In this document: one piece after another, positions 1 to 12,605 of the stretch | Layout of the letters: each line of letters opens with the position of its first letter | Position numbering within the stretch: the stretch's first letter is position 1 | Source: Rotaria sordida | Taxonomy: Eukaryota > Rotifera > Eurotatoria > Philodinida > Philodinidae | NCBI GenBank assembly: GCA_905250125.1 | Contig: CAJNOL010000609.1 | Coordinates: forward strand, 1-64,000 | Reading direction: 5' to 3' | Length of the DNA: 64,000 nt | Notes under the pieces: generated by a model | The model's input: only the letters and a program-made list of their open reading frames with translations | Told to the model about the DNA's origin: nothing | Databases searched by the model: none | Position numbers and translations under genes: made by a program

Positions 1-604
1 GTCCAGAAATAATACTGATCGGAGTTTTTTAGGTTTTCAGCTTAAAATTCTGAAAATCTATTATACTTTGATGTAAATATACTAATTGAATTTCTAATTT
101 TTTGATTAGTTCATTAATTAGTTATGAAGGGGTCTTCGATTACATCAGCACGCATCGTTCCTTAAAAGAAATCTTTTATTTCAGCAGAGCGATTCAAAAC
201 AAACACAGCAATAAGTCAAAACGAAGATCAACATATATAAATAATGGAAGATATGCCTTGAAATAACTATTGATTGAGAGACCTGCTGGATGAAATGGTC
301 TACAAAATCCGAAGAAGAATACCCCGCCTTTCGGCTACCTTGCGGTGTAGGGTGCTGTCCGAGGACAGTTTTGATAAGCCCGATATTTTTCCTACGTCTA
401 TTGGTAGTACAGCTCTGGACAGAAGGCCAGCCTGACGCAGAGTTCTTCCCGCTCAATCACTTAAGCTTCCCATACACACTGACTAACCACATACTAGTCA
501 CACGGACTTTTTTATTGTATGTCAACGCGTAGCCAGTTTGTTATCGGATGGGTGGTCCAAGATAAAACAGTCGTTAGTAACTTGTCCAAGGTCATTCTAT
601 GACT

Positions 605-677
605 GATGAAGCCGAGGTTCGAACACAGTATCTTGTGAATATGAGTCAAACATCTTAACCATTCAGCCATACCGGCC
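605..677 (-). repeat. tRNA-like sequence (decayed tRNA or SINE head)
   Basis: Read on the minus strand this has a GGCCGGT 5' end, an A-box-like TGGCTGAATGG and a B-box-like GTTCGAACC at tRNA spacing, with a possible CAT anticodon loop. The acceptor and T stems do not pair cleanly, so it is not called a working tRNA. It may be the pol III promoter head of a tRNA-derived SINE or a tRNA pseudogene. The rest of 1-1090 shows no gene I can support. Confidence 0.4.
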
Positions 678-1119
678 TACAAAATCCGTAAACATCTATT
701 ATTTGAGTAAGCTTCGGTACATCGGCTGCCCTGCTCAGTGTGCATTGCACAGCATTGTCTATGATATAACCATTTGACATCTTTCCACTGTTTCACATAT
801 CAGTGAAAGACATGTTAGCAGCTATCTGGGCCTAATCAGCCATCCAATATCTACTTTCATGTACTATGTTCTATGCCGTTTTTGATTAAAGTCATCATTA
901 TTATTTTCATGATTGTTTTATCTAGACACAGTAAACGCAAGACGGCTGGACACAATATTTGTTGACTCTTGACTTTTGTAAAGTTGACATTTGAATTAAT
1001 AGTCAATATTCGTTCAATCACTACACATACTGTCGTCTCATCTCCAAAATCTGGCAAAGACTGTACTGGAAATGCAGTTAATTAACCATCGACAGAATTG
1101 ACCCTAGTCTCAATCCTGC

Positions 1120-2240
1120 TCATTCCTTGAGAAACCCTGGAAAGATCTTGCAGGATCCTGAATCTCAAGGATCCGATCAAGTTTTATTCAGGATCCTATT
1201 CCGAATCCTGGTAATTCCTGTTTCCAGGATTTTTCAAGGTGAAATAGAATTCTATTCAGGATTTATTCAGGCTCCTGCTCAAATATTTTTCTGAGTTGAG
1301 AATACAGGATCCTACCAGGATTTACTCAATATCCTATCAATGATCCTCTCAAGATTATGAGAGAAGATTCTGTCAAGATTTTATTAGATTTTCGTCAGGA
1401 TCTAGGTCAAATCTTTGTATCAAGATCCTGTCAGGACTGATATTCACATCAGACGAGAATCTTGGCAAGAAAATAACAAGATTAGTCAGAATACGAAGCC
1501 AAATAATCCTGCAAAGTTTCAATCGGGATCTTATTCAGAATCTTTCAAGAATATGCGTTTCCATATTTTGCAAGACAGTATCGATTCTAATCAGGATCTT
1601 GATAGGAAAATATAAGGATTTAGCAAAGATCTTTACAGCACCCTGCTTAGTTTCTTCAGTCGTATCTATTTCTTGAGACAACCTCGAAGGATCTTTAAGA
1701 ATCATAAATCTTAAGGATCCTGTCAGATTTGATTCAGGATTCTATCCAGAATTAGTTCAAGTTCTTGCTCGAATTTTTTTTGTATTGATATTGCAGGATT
1801 CTATCAGGATTCACTTTCGATCCTATTCAGGAACCTGACAAAAGTCATACGGAGGATTTCGTCAGAATTTCGTTAGGTTTGAATCAGGATCTGTTCTGGA
1901 TCCTGATACGAGGATCCTGTCAAGAGTTATGTTATTTCAGAGAAGGATCTTCCGAGGAATAAAACAAGATTAGTGAGAATCCTCAACTGAATAATCTTGC
2001 CAAGCTTCAATCAGGATCCTGCGAGAAACTGTTCAAGAACAGACATTTCGGACCCTTAAAAAAAGTACAAGTATGAGCAGGATCTTGATAGGAAAATATG
2101 AGGATTCAGTTAAGATCTTTCCAGGTTTGTGTTTAGAGACTATTCAAAATTTAATTTGCAGGATGCTGTCAAGAACCTAGCAAGAATGCATGAAACAGCT
2201 CCTTCATATTATTAGCTAGGCTTACATCAGGATCCGTTCA
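1120..2240. repeat. Degenerate CAGGATCCTG palindrome array with internal 486-bp duplication
   Basis: Dozens of variants of CAGGATCCTG and its halves (CAGGAT, AGGATCC, AAGATCTTG) are spaced irregularly at roughly 15-40 bp. The block is a diverged tandem duplication: the phrase beginning CAGGATCTTGATAGG recurs at 1592 and 2078, and flanking phrases recur at the same offset. Short open frames here (for example 1415-1615) are accidental. The core motif is its own reverse complement, so the array can fold on itself in many registers. Confidence 0.8.
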
Positions 2241-2599
2241 AGCTTTGTAAATCTATAGATTACAACAGAATTTCAATACCAATGTTGAGCACAATCTCAA
2301 CAAAAATAAATAGAAGGATGTTTAAGATATTATTGTGTCTTTATTTAGAACGCGACAAAATTCTGATACCTTAATAATCTGCTAACATTTCTATTCTGAT
2401 CCTGATTTGGTAATTTTAATAAAGAAATAGAACGAATCTTAAAAATCTCAGAAAAATATTTTCTAAACCTCTTTAAAGTTTATATAAAAGTTGCTTTGAG
2501 ATTCGAACTACAATATTAAGTTCTTTTTTTATCTTATCAGGAAAATAAAATTGAATATCATTAAATTAGAGTGTTAATTTGAATCTAGTCATCGTAAAA

Positions 2600-2900
2600 T
2601 TTTTTCGTTCAATATATAATTTTAATCAGTAGCAGACCTTTTGATAAAAACTGCTTATAGTTTTCATTATGCTCGAAAAAAAACTCCAAATATTTTTTTG
2701 AACCAAATTGAAATAAATAAATTCTAAATATATTTTTCCAATTGAATTAAAATTAGAAAAATCCAAATTCAGTTTTTAATTCAAATTGAAATAAAAAAAT
2801 ATGCGAGATGCATTTTTTAAATCAAGTTAAAATTTAAAAAATTCGAAATATATTTTTTAAATCGAATTTAAATATTCGAAAATGATAAAATTTCACCGAC
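2600..2900. repeat. AT-rich degenerate repeat between the CAGGATCCTG blocks
   Basis: Variants of AAATTCGAAATAT and AATTGAAATAAA recur several times in both orientations. Together with 2240-3110 this forms an AT-rich centre flanked by two motif-rich arms (1120-2240 and 3120-3665). That would suit a single composite element, but terminal inverted repeats were not found. Confidence 0.45.
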
Positions 2901-3119
2901 TAAAATAAATATGTAAAATAATATTGCATTTTCAGAATTTTATTGAAATAATTTCTATCTACATAAAATTCAAATGGAAGTTTACATTAAAGTCAGAAAT
3001 GAAGATATTGAGCGTTGAAGTGATAGAGAATGACATGACACATCCAGCTGGGTAAGCTGATCAGTATTTAAACTGTAGGTCTAGAGATCGATACTCTATG
3101 TGTTCATTTCATTTATATT

Positions 3120-3665
3120 CTATTTAGAAAATCCTGCAAAGATTCTGCCAAGAAACTAACAACATCCTGAAGGAAATCTAGTTCAATCCTACAGAGATTC
3201 TGTCAAGAAATTCGATTATATCTTCGAGGAAACCTCGTCAAATTCTGAAAGATGTAATCAGAAATCTTTTTTTCCAATGTTGAATTATTGAAACCCTGAA
3301 AGGATCCTACAATTTCGTGGCTGCACATTTCTTTTAGGAATCATCAATTTTCTGACTTAATCTTGATTCAAAAACAATGATAAACTTGTCAGGATCCTTG
3401 ATAATCTTCTTTTGAATCCTGGCAAGATCCTTAAAAATCGTGGCTACACACTTCTTTCAGAAATCACTGATTTCTTGACTCAATCCTGATTCAAAAACAA
3501 TGGTAAACTTGTCAGGATCCTTGGAAATCTTGATTGGAATCCTGTGAGGACCCTAAAATTCCCTGGATACACACTTCTTTCAGGATTTAGTCGTTTCCTC
3601 AGGAAAAAAAAGCGAATCCTTGCAGGATCCTGACTATATCTGTCAAGGATCTGGCGCTGAAACAT
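3120..3665. repeat. Second CAGGATCCTG-type array with about 123-bp tandem units
   Basis: This has the same motif family as 1120-2240. Within it the phrase AACTTGTCAGGATCCTTG recurs about 123 bp apart (near 3380 and 3503), and a third partial unit follows with the shared words TACACACTTCTTTCAG. A tRNA-like stretch (about 3040-3105) sits at its left edge but is too weak to call. Confidence 0.7.
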
Positions 3666-4119
3666 CAAAGATTTTCCTTATGGAAAAGTCATACTGATAA
3701 TGGTTATTATCTTCGTAGTGGAAAGTAAAAAGAATTTGATTGAAATACGCTCATGACAAGCGAAGAATTAATTGAAAATGGATGAAAATACCACCCACAT
3801 CTGATTTCACACGAACTTCTTTGTTTGTATGTGATAGTTGAAAGAAACCTGTTTACTATACCTGAAGCAAACATGTCCAATAGTTACAGAATGAGTTAAG
3901 TTTACAGTTAGAGATTAATGTCGAATGCTTACTCGTTTTGATTGAGTTCGATGAAAAAAGATAACATCAAAGGAAAGACTCAAACTGTTGTTGTCAAGTT
4001 GACATATTATTTTATGATAAGATGAATTAACATGTTCGAATTATCAGATAATTTTGGAAAGCATTCATCACTATTCCCATAATAGTTTGCAACTGAGATA
4101 ATCATATGTCAGATTGTGA

Positions 4120-4632
4120 TTAAGCTCGAAATAAGTCACTTGATGATACTGAGCACACAAACACATTTAGGTTAATTATTTGAGTGGGCGAAGTCTTCTT
4201 ACCTACACCCTCATAACTCACAAAAACACGGCACCTGATTAAACAGAGTTCGCGTATAGGATTGATATAATCGTAGTCCTTATCTAGGAACACAGTAATT
4301 GATGGTGTAGATAATAGGCGTGTTTTAGGCTTTTGGCGAAATACTCCGTTCGATCTCTGAAAGCTATCAAATACATCTGAAAACTGTTTCTGTAGAGCGG
4401 TTCTCGAAATAATTGTACCGATGCACACTTTTTCCACAGTGATAGTGTATATTCTACAATTAGGTAATTCTTGGTTTATTCTGATTTCTCATTCAAAATT
4501 TATATTTCGTTTATATCTTGCAAATCTTGATAATCGATTCCGCAGAGTAAAAGTCTCTGACGAGTGTCTTTCGCGGACTCGAGATCTAGATCCTTTCAAC
4601 AAAACTTTTTTCTATTATTCGAATATATGAAA
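4120..4632 (-). pseudogene. Unidentified open frame interrupted by one TGA
   Basis: On the minus strand an open frame of about 170 codons runs from near 4632 to a stop at 4120, broken once by TGA (about 4513). The last 105 codons are uninterrupted and have protein-like composition. I recognise no family. It could be a decayed exon, a mobile-element fragment, or chance. The following stretch, 4640-5938, shows no gene I can support. Confidence 0.22.
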
Positions 4633-5938
4633 TTTAAGTTGACGGTCTTGGAATCAGATTAGATTAGCATTATTGAGTACGAGTAGATTTACATTAGAAT
4701 GGACTAGTGTCGGGAAATAATTCATGATATGACAGTTTGTGGAGATGTAGTTTTTCTTAAAGAAAGGCTTAAGTATGAACGTTGACTATTTATTGTCTTT
4801 TAACTGGTAGGACTATAAGAAGACTTTCTGATTTTCAATTTACTATTTGCTTTGATATAAAAGAAGCTTTTCTAAAAAAGAAGTTTTATCGAGGCTGCCA
4901 TTCAGGCACATTCATGATTTATATACTAAAAATAATCTCTGATGTATTGACGGTTGTATAGTAGGATCTGTTGACATTGTGGTTTCGTTTTTGTTTTCGA
5001 AAATCGATACTCATATAGATCATGTGTAGTATGTCAAATCATATCTATTAATTTACTATGTTGTCCTGACTTTAGTGTTCTACATATTGTCTCCGGTGTC
5101 CTTAGAATAAATTCCGATATCTTAGTCCTGATGGTCATATTGAAGAAGAATTATATAAGCCTAAATTCATATTTCATTTCGCTCATTTCTTCATCAATGA
5201 TTTTGATGTATTTTTGCAGTGGATATTTCGACAATCATTCTTTATATTACATCATATAAGGAAGGGAATATTCAACATAAATAGAACAGAACAAAGAAAA
5301 TAAAAATAACATGGATGCATGCATATCTCACTGTCTAAGCTGTCTGGCTGCCTAGACTACCGGCCTGCCTAGAGAGTCTCTCTTCCTTTGTCTTCACTTC
5401 TATGAACTTTTTTCTTCGTATATTTATATCTTTACAAAACAATAATAAAGTAAAACAAGTGTTATTCAAATAAAGCTATGCCTAATTTGGAAGTGCAAAA
5501 TTTTTTTTCATTTAAAAATTTCGAAAACAATCTAAAAATTTAAATGTAGACTTGGCGACTCAATTTTTTTTTAAATGTAGCCCGTTCTTTGCTGAATAGA
5601 GCTATGTAATTAGAAATGTTCCATCGTTTCTTGGTTTTCCAGAAACAAGCATTCTTTTCGATCAGTGGGTCCAAAAACCACGGTTTTCTAAAAAAACATG
5701 CTTCCGAACATTTTGAACAAAAGTGTCCGCTGGACAAAAGAAAGAGCATGGTCTGAAACCTTTAAGTTCCAAATAGCGTCAAATCAGATGTACCCTTATC
5801 CTGTTTGGTTTTGGATGGAACACGCCTATTTATGCTAAAAATATAATGCAGATTGAGTACAACAAAGAAATATCTTTCATAATGATTTTCAAGCATCGAT
5901 GATCTAAATGTTGGGTCTTAGAGATATGAAAAAAATGG

Positions 5939-6018
5939 TGACAGCGGTGAGATTCGAACTCACGCCCTTTCGGACCGGTGCCTTAAACCGGCGCCTTAGA
6001 CCGCTCGGCCACGCTGCC
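5939..6018 (-). tRNA. tRNA-Leu (anticodon AAG)
   Basis: On the minus strand all parts of a class II tRNA are present. The 7-bp acceptor stem GGCAGCG/CGCTGTC has one G-T pair. The D arm is GCC...GGC with GAGCGGTCTAA in the loop. The anticodon stem CCGGT/ACCGG encloses loop TTAAGGC, giving anticodon AAG. An 11-nt variable arm (TCCGAAAGGGC) and T arm GTGAG-TTCGAAT-CTCAC follow. The discriminator base is A, as expected for leucine. There is no intron. It decodes CUU/CUC leucine codons after the usual A34-to-inosine change. It is isolated, with no other tRNA nearby. Confidence 0.97.
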
Positions 6019-7790
6019 TACTTAATCCCATAATAAAATCCCTTTACATGATATTACTAAAGAGTCATTATACATTATTTATGACACATTTCATATATCT
6101 ATATAACAAATTCAATTATTTTCTTATCAGATATAGTTTGATTTACAAACAGAAGTGTAGACTTTTGTAAAGATAACTAATTCACAATCGCTATCATTTA
6201 TGACAACCAGAAAGCAAAACAAATAATTTTTTTTTCTTGGTCACGATTGTATAAACTATAACAAAGCTCACAGAGAGTTCAAATTAACACAAGTGGAATC
6301 ATGTCTTCAACAATTTAGTATTTATAGTGTTGTCAATAGTTTATACTTCATAGTTCTACTTAAATAATTATCAGTATTCGTTCTTTGCTTCTTCTCTTCT
6401 ATGATCAACATAATAACACCTGGTATTTAGTCGCATAATATGAAACGCATTTAATTTGATTTTATCAATCCGATTACACTTATTCATGATACTGTGCATC
6501 TTCTGCATTAAACATTCAATATATTATATTAAGTATCAAATTTATTTCTGATCTGAGTTTCAGACGATCTTATTTAAATAAAAAAATAACAATTTTTTAA
6601 CGAAAGTACTTCATTACTATTATGCTTGTTTTTTTCAAAAAAGTTTTTGAACTCCAGAAATACTAATGTATTTTTTTGTTTGAAGAGATACATTCATGAA
6701 ATACGAATATACTAATCGAGATTACCCTATTTTTAAATTAACAATTTTCGTTTAGTCTTTCTTCTTAGTATACGAACTATCAATAAAGTAATGAAAATAC
6801 CATGTAGTCAATCATTTCTCTTTCTCTTCTATGCTTAGAGGAAAAAAGAAAGAAAGCAAAAAATAAAAATAAAAATCGCATATACAGCGTTCGTATTATT
6901 ATAAAACAAAAAAAAAGAAGAGAACTTTCTTTGCATCAATAAGAAAAAAAAAGATGAATCATAATTGACAAAGCAATGTTTTATACAGAGCACGTGTATT
7001 TATGGGATAAATAACATTTTTTTTCAACATCACGCGTATAAATCTTACACTCCAATCGTTTGAAAAGGTGACTGAAAAGAAAGAATCAAAACAACAATAC
7101 CGAAAAAGTAAGTAACATATGTGAATATATATGTACATAATTTTACCAGGTACCACATATGCCTAATTACTCTATTTCAATGTAACACATGTTTATTATG
7201 TTGCCTATTATAAAAAAAACGCATCGATGACGATACATTTCGAAACCGATAATTAAGATATCTGTTTACGATTTTTTTTTATCAAGAACACTAATATTTT
7301 TCTTTATAATGAGCCATTCCGTCAAGATGAAAAAAGAATAGTGCAGCAACGTCAGTCGTTCTTCAAGTGAGGTCACACAATGCAAAAAGGATTAAGAACA
7401 AATATTTGTAATTTACACTCACGCAACTATCGGTTGTACTTTAGTTTTATTGAATAATATGATGGTATAACTTTGGATCTTTTTTTAAAACAAGATTAAA
7501 ATTGATTTGTTTCTTCGAAAGGAATTGACACGTTAGGGAAGTTAATTATTTATAAACATCTTGAAACTATTTTTCTATTTCATTTTTTATTATCTTCTAA
7601 CACAAACATGAAACACAGATATTCAATGTCAATGATTCTTTTTTTGTCTAAGTCACTACATGTTAATTCAGTTTTTATCATTTTTGTACACCTTATGACA
7701 AGAAATAACTTCATGACAAAGTAGCATATTATCAAGGTTCTTTTTTTTCTTTTTCTTTTTCGTTTAAGTCATTTTCTATATTTTATTCCA

Positions 7791-7796
7791 TTTCAG
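7791..7796 (+). promoter_or_regulatory. 3' splice acceptor upstream of the coiled-coil gene
   Basis: A long pyrimidine tract (about 7739-7795) ends in TTTCAG, 32 nt before the ATG at 7829. It may accept a 5'-UTR intron, a coding intron (the frame is open from 7797), or a spliced leader, since bdelloids are known to trans-splice. No upstream partner exon could be identified in 6019-7790, which otherwise shows no gene. Confidence 0.6.
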
Positions 7797-7828
7797 CTGT
7801 TTCGCAATCACACATATATTTATTCACT

Positions 7829-8605
7829 ATGGCCTTATCTCCACCAAAAATGACTAATGCATGCAATGAAGTTGGAAGTTTTAAATGCAATCGTAGTAGT
7901 CAAACATATGATCAGCAAGATGTTGACCAACATCAAAGATTTCTCGACGAACAGCTTGATTGGCTAACTGTTGACCATGATGATTTAAGACAAGATCTTT
8001 TGGAGCGAATCTTAACACCAAAATATCATCCTTCAATGACTGTAATTGATACATGGGAGCAAGAAAGTATAGCATGTATTCGACGAACGGCTGTTTTTGC
8101 TCGACGAGCGCTTATTGATGCTTTAGATCAACATGTATTTGAAATAAGCAATAAATTAAATATATTAACGCCAAAATTACGCGAAGCACGTGATCGTATC
8201 GAACCTTTTGACGAAGATGATATACGAAAATGGGCTAGTATCTTACAAGAGTTGAAGCAAATGCCACTGTTTCCTGTTATTATCGACAAAGAAAATAGTA
8301 TTCATGGATTAACTATCGACCTTAGCACGCATGAAAGAACTTCTCATTCGGAATCAAATTGTGAAGAACCTACGCCACATACTTTACTTTCGATTATTCG
8401 TAATCCTACTTCTTCAATGTCAATGTCTAATAGAATGGAATGTCAAACAAGATCTACAAGTGCCCTGAAAAACATTCACGCAAAAAATAAAGCAGTAAAA
8501 TTTGATGATATTTCTTCAAATAGATCAGAGACCATTACGCCAGGAGGAGTTCTCATTATTAGAGAATCACAAAATGATGAGACTACTACTCTTCGTATTC
8601 AATAA
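7829..8605 (+). CDS. RBCC/TRIM-like coiled-coil protein without RING or B-box
   Basis: The frame is 258 codons with no intron. Residues about 30-150 are rich in Q, E, D, R and L with heptad-like spacing, including a long acidic and basic helix around residues 100-140. The tail from about residue 170 is Ser/Thr-rich and probably disordered. The layout resembles the coiled-coil half of RBCC/TRIM-type proteins that I remember as a large family in Rotaria; the RING and B-box halves are absent here. The ATG at 7829 follows a splice acceptor by 32 nt, and the frame stays open back to that acceptor, so an upstream coding exon is possible. An AATAAA polyadenylation signal lies at 8818-8823. Function is unknown; oligomerisation is an inference from the coiled coil. 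Confidence 0.75.
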   Translation: MALSPPKMTNACNEVGSFKCNRSSQTYDQQDVDQHQRFLDEQLDWLTVDHDDLRQDLLERILTPKYHPSMTVIDTWEQESIACIRRTAVFARRALIDALDQHVFEISNKLNILTPKLREARDRIEPFDEDDIRKWASILQELKQMPLFPVIIDKENSIHGLTIDLSTHERTSHSESNCEEPTPHTLLSIIRNPTSSMSMSNRMECQTRSTSALKNIHAKNKAVKFDDISSNRSETITPGGVLIIRESQNDETTTLRIQ

Positions 8606-8884
8606 TCTCATACAAAAATTTTATTTGAATCGAAAGCTAATTGTTTTCTTTACTAGCCAGTAACTATTTATCGATATATAGTTGATAAATACATATAAGA
8701 TCGTTTGTAAGACAAATATTTGTTTTGTCAAGTATTATTTTTGAAAATATTTAATCAGTTGTTTAGTGGATTTTTAATTTCATTTATTACGCATTGCATC
8801 TTAAGCTTTTTTTTTTAAATAAACAATTCATCATTATTTTCATACAGAAAAAATCATTAAATATGTTCAAATGCACGTTGAAAT

Positions 8885-9190
8885 AGAAGGGTTTGGTGGT
8901 AAAACGTTGAACGAGAAAATGTCGGAAGACAAAATGTCGAAAAATAAGTTGTCGAAAGAGAAAATGACAAAAAGAAAATTTGAAAGCAATGACATCAAAA
9001 TGATGTCGAACTAGGATATGGTGTGAATGTGGTGTAAGTATGAGTGTGAAGTGCAGGTAAAAGTATCACATTAGAATTACCATTAGCATTATTTAAGTTC
9101 CCCCATAGCCAAGGTCGCAGCCAACACCAAGACTACAACCACACGCACATCGACACACTTCACGCCCACAGGGTTCGAAATCCTTACTAT
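8885..9190. repeat. Degenerate AAATGTCGAAA array plus weak telomere-like inverted block
   Basis: Variants of AAAATGTCGAAA recur about every 15 bp from 8920 to 9010. A G-rich GTGTGAATGTGGTGT stretch (about 9020-9060) and a C-rich CCACACGCACATCGACACAC stretch (about 9138-9160) follow in inverted order. The opening words TTTGGTGGTAAAA also occur, inverted, at about 34720, so this is a repeat family. The stretch 9200-10820 shows no supportable gene. Confidence 0.5.
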
Positions 9191-10823
9191 CGACGTTTTG
9201 TTTTTGACATGTAACTACTTTTTCAACAGAAGCAAAGATAGCCATGTAATGTAGTAGTAATAAAAGAAGCCTATTAAGAAAGTTAAATACACTTTAATGT
9301 GGTCATTAATATGCCAGTTATTCATGACATTTTACTCAAGGGGATTTAGCTCATCTCTCTATTGATACATAACTATCTCTTAACTGCAAAGACTTTTATC
9401 ATAATTTCTCGAAGCATAAACCTAAGATATTCATAGCTTTGTTCAATGAAAACAGAAACAATATAATCAGCAACAAACTGATTTTTGCCAAATCGAAAGA
9501 AATACACCTTATATTAAAGCTTCGACTTGTTTGTTCAAACTCTCAGTTTTGACTTCTTTCACAAAACTTGCTCGTTTTATGTTATTTTCTTCCTTATCCT
9601 TATTTCGTTCGTAAGATTCAACATATCTACTGTATCATCAAGCATTTTTATAATATTTTCAATGATTTCGTCCTCTGAACTTATTGAAGAGGAATTGAAC
9701 CCATTTTTTCTTGCTCGAATCCGAGAAGAACGTTTATTTACGTTGTATCTAAACGTGGTAATAAGAGTATGAAAAATCTTCATATCAAACTATACCTTAT
9801 TGCGAACCTCTATAGCATATGAAACAAGAAATTTTCTTTCACTATATAATTATCAATGTGTGACAACGAACGAAATGAATTCACATGCATGGAGATTTAG
9901 CTAACTAAATGAGATATCGTCAAGAACAATTATTTTATTATTTGAATTTGTTTTTAATGGCAAAGTTTGTATGGAGTGGACCTCTATTCTGCGAACAGAG
10001 TGTAAATTATAAGGCTAGGCTTTCTGGCTTCCCCCATAGCAATCCAGTTCAAATCGTAACAATGAGGATATAGATCAATGATTTAAACGCCATTGACAGT
10101 TATTGTAATGCTGACAAAGGAACTCTCAATAGGATTTAGCAATCGAGACTAATGATCAGCGGACAGGTTTCCATTGCAACTAAGAACAACAGACACAAAA
10201 TGCCTTTTCTAAAGCTCCTTAGTAACAGATAAAGAGCACCAAACGGCATCAGCAACAAGGCTTAGACGGTTCGAGAATATTCCAGAATTTTCGTCGAAAT
10301 CTAAATAGCTAGAATAAGTTGTTGAGTGTTCTTAATAGCGCCAATTCTGATTATTTTTGGCCGATGGCCGATAATATCATAAATATCAAAGATGGCAGCT
10401 AGTGATATTTTAATTTGCCACAGACACCGTATGATCGATACTAAAAGTATGGACTATTCAAGTTGAAACTCTTAGAAATAATCCATAGGAGTATTTCTGA
10501 GGTTATCAAGATACATAATAACACGTTCAGACTTGTTGTAGATATAATAGATCTGTACAGAACGCTTATTTGTCAGTTAAATGAATGGTTAGAATAATAA
10601 TAATAGTAGTTAAAAAAAAGAAAATAAGTAACTGACAAGTTCTAATTATTTCAATCAGACATCATTCTTGTTGAGAAACAGAACCCATAATGGAAGAAGA
10701 TAAATACTTCTATTTGATTAAAATTTCCACGAAAATAGCCATACTGGAATTTTTTTGTTGACTACTGTAATAAAAACATTATTTAGACGAACTTTACTTG
10801 ATTGCATCTTGAAGTTAGCAAAT

Positions 10824-11566
10824 ATGTCAAGCAGTAGCAATGAACACAGTTCAGATAGAGATGATGATCCTTCAGTTCGAAATAAAAATCTTCAACCAAA
10901 AAATGGATTCATATATTAAAAACTTCGATGATGAGACACGAAAGTTTATTGTTTTCTTCTTGTTATTTTACTTAAGATTCCGGAAGATAAGAGAGATATG
11001 GTTTCGTCAATTTTTTAAATGTACCTAAGGCAAAATATGTGAATATTCTTTTTCCTTGATTATCTGAGGTCATAAACATCATCTATCATAGACTATCGAT
11101 AATCTAAAAAGTTAATTGTAAATAAATAGGAAAAATTGTGTTCATTTTTTTCAAAATAAGAAAGAGTACTAAGAAGAACAATGACAACTGTATTATAAAA
11201 CATGTGAAGATCGAAAATTGTTTTGCTAGCAATTTAGGTTAAAGTATTGGTGATGGAATATTAGAGTTAGCATCTGTCAGATTATGGTCCCATCAAAAGT
11301 GCTAAGATGAAACATGATATACTATTGGAGAAGAAGTAACTCATTTTTATTATAGTTTATAGTTTTGTATGATTCAGTACGATTGATGAAGCGACCAAAG
11401 CCATACATAATTTGAATGGAAAAATATTCGATCCACAACCAATTATGTGACGCTCAAACATAGATTCAGTAATAGGTCGTCGATCTTCAAATCATCGACA
11501 TTTACAGAAAAATATTAGGGTGCCTATTTCTCATCCTATTTCTAGATCAAGATATGTTGCTAATTG
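10824..11566 (+). pseudogene. Decayed RRM-type RNA-binding protein
   Basis: From 11355 the frame reads as the second half of an RNA recognition motif. It has an RNP1-like YSFV-x-FS followed by the alanine helix TIDEATKAIHNLNGK and the FDPQPIM strand, with TGA at 11370 inside RNP1 and another TGA after PIM. This spacing is characteristic of RRM helix 2 and strand 4. Upstream, an ATG at 10824 opens 31 codons of an acidic Ser/Asp-rich start (MSSSSNEHSSDRDDD) ending in TAA; it may be the original N-terminus, but the link is inferred. The RNP2 half could not be found between them. The gene is dead unless heavily spliced or edited. Confidence 0.5.
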
Positions 11567-11925
11567 CTCTAGAACTTTAACTTCACCAAATAGATGAACA
11601 TCATTCAATATATAAACTTCAATGCAATCATATTCAAGAATGCATTCAGTTTTCGACTATAATCATCCGTGAATAGGATGAAACTTTCTCAACGACTAGT
11701 AGAACTTGGTATTCTGATCTGAAAAACTCATACTCAAAAAGTTTTAAAATGATGTGGTAATGGTCTTTCACCATCGGTACCAGAAGTGTCCCGAGTCAAA
11801 ACCTGACTTCCAGAATTTATCTATTTCAAAATGATAAAAAATTGGAACTTTTAGAGTATATGTTACTCAATAAAAGATTCATTTTATTATACGAAAAATT
11901 TTTCTTTGATGCTACATTTTGCAAT

Positions 11926-12605
11926 AAAAAGTTTCCCAGGAAAGTCAACTTTTTCGAAATTTAGGAAGCTTAATTTCACCGACAAGAACCTCAGATTTCA
12001 TTATTAGTTGTACATGTGTTAAAATCGTCTTTCAAAGTACTATCTAGTTACAAGATTTGGAAAAGTCTAAAACCAAAGCCGATCGCTAAATAGGAGAGTT
12101 TTAAGGGTGAATTTTCACTTTATCTTATAAACTTCTCAAGTGTCGACTGAGTAAATTAAGGATTCAGTTGAGGAGAACAATACATATTCATAGCATATTC
12201 AAAGTGAACTAATAAAAAAAATTATGTTTGAGCATTGCCCTGCACTTTTAGAATCAATGGAATTTCAGAATTTTCAAACATGTTGGGCATTGAAGCATAT
12301 ACACCTTTGTTAGAGTATATGTCAAGGAAATCTCAAATATGAAGTTTGTCCCTGTCCAGAATCCATAATTTTTCCAGTCAATACTTTACAAGTTTATAAG
12401 ACAAAATGAAAATTCACTTCGAAAAACCTTTCACTTAGCAATCGGCTTTGGTTTTAGATTTTTTTCAATCTTATAACTGGATAGTACTTTCACAGATGAG
12501 TGTAACACATGTATAATTGATAATAAAATCTAATCAGTTGCTTATCGGTTAAACAAAGCTTTCTAAATTTTGAAAAGGTTAACTTTTCTAGAAAACTTTT
12601 TGAAG
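11926..12605. mobile_element. Diverged foldback (long inverted repeat) element
   Basis: The left arm (about 11926-12110) and right arm (about 12430-12605) are inverted copies, diverged by many substitutions and small gaps. Shared words include CGATCGGCTTTGGTTTTAGA against CAATCGGCTTTGGTTTTAGA, and TAACTAGATAGTACTTT against TAACTGGATAGTACTTT. The centre (12110-12430) has no long open frame. It is a non-autonomous, MITE-like element; the exact ends and target duplication were not resolved. The stretch 12610-13580 holds no supportable gene. Confidence 0.75.

Noticed and set aside
181..532. Overlapping 80-91-codon frames on both strands
   Set aside because: No motif, no splice context, and they lie beside a tRNA-like/SINE region; treated as chance.
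3040..3105. tRNA-like sequence beside the second CAGGATCCTG array
   Set aside because: The B-box is poor and stems do not pair; could be chance.
4850..4900. Possible retrotransposon reverse-transcriptase word (FDIKEAFL) on the plus strand
   Set aside because: Only eight residues, no flanking motif in any frame; too weak to call an element.
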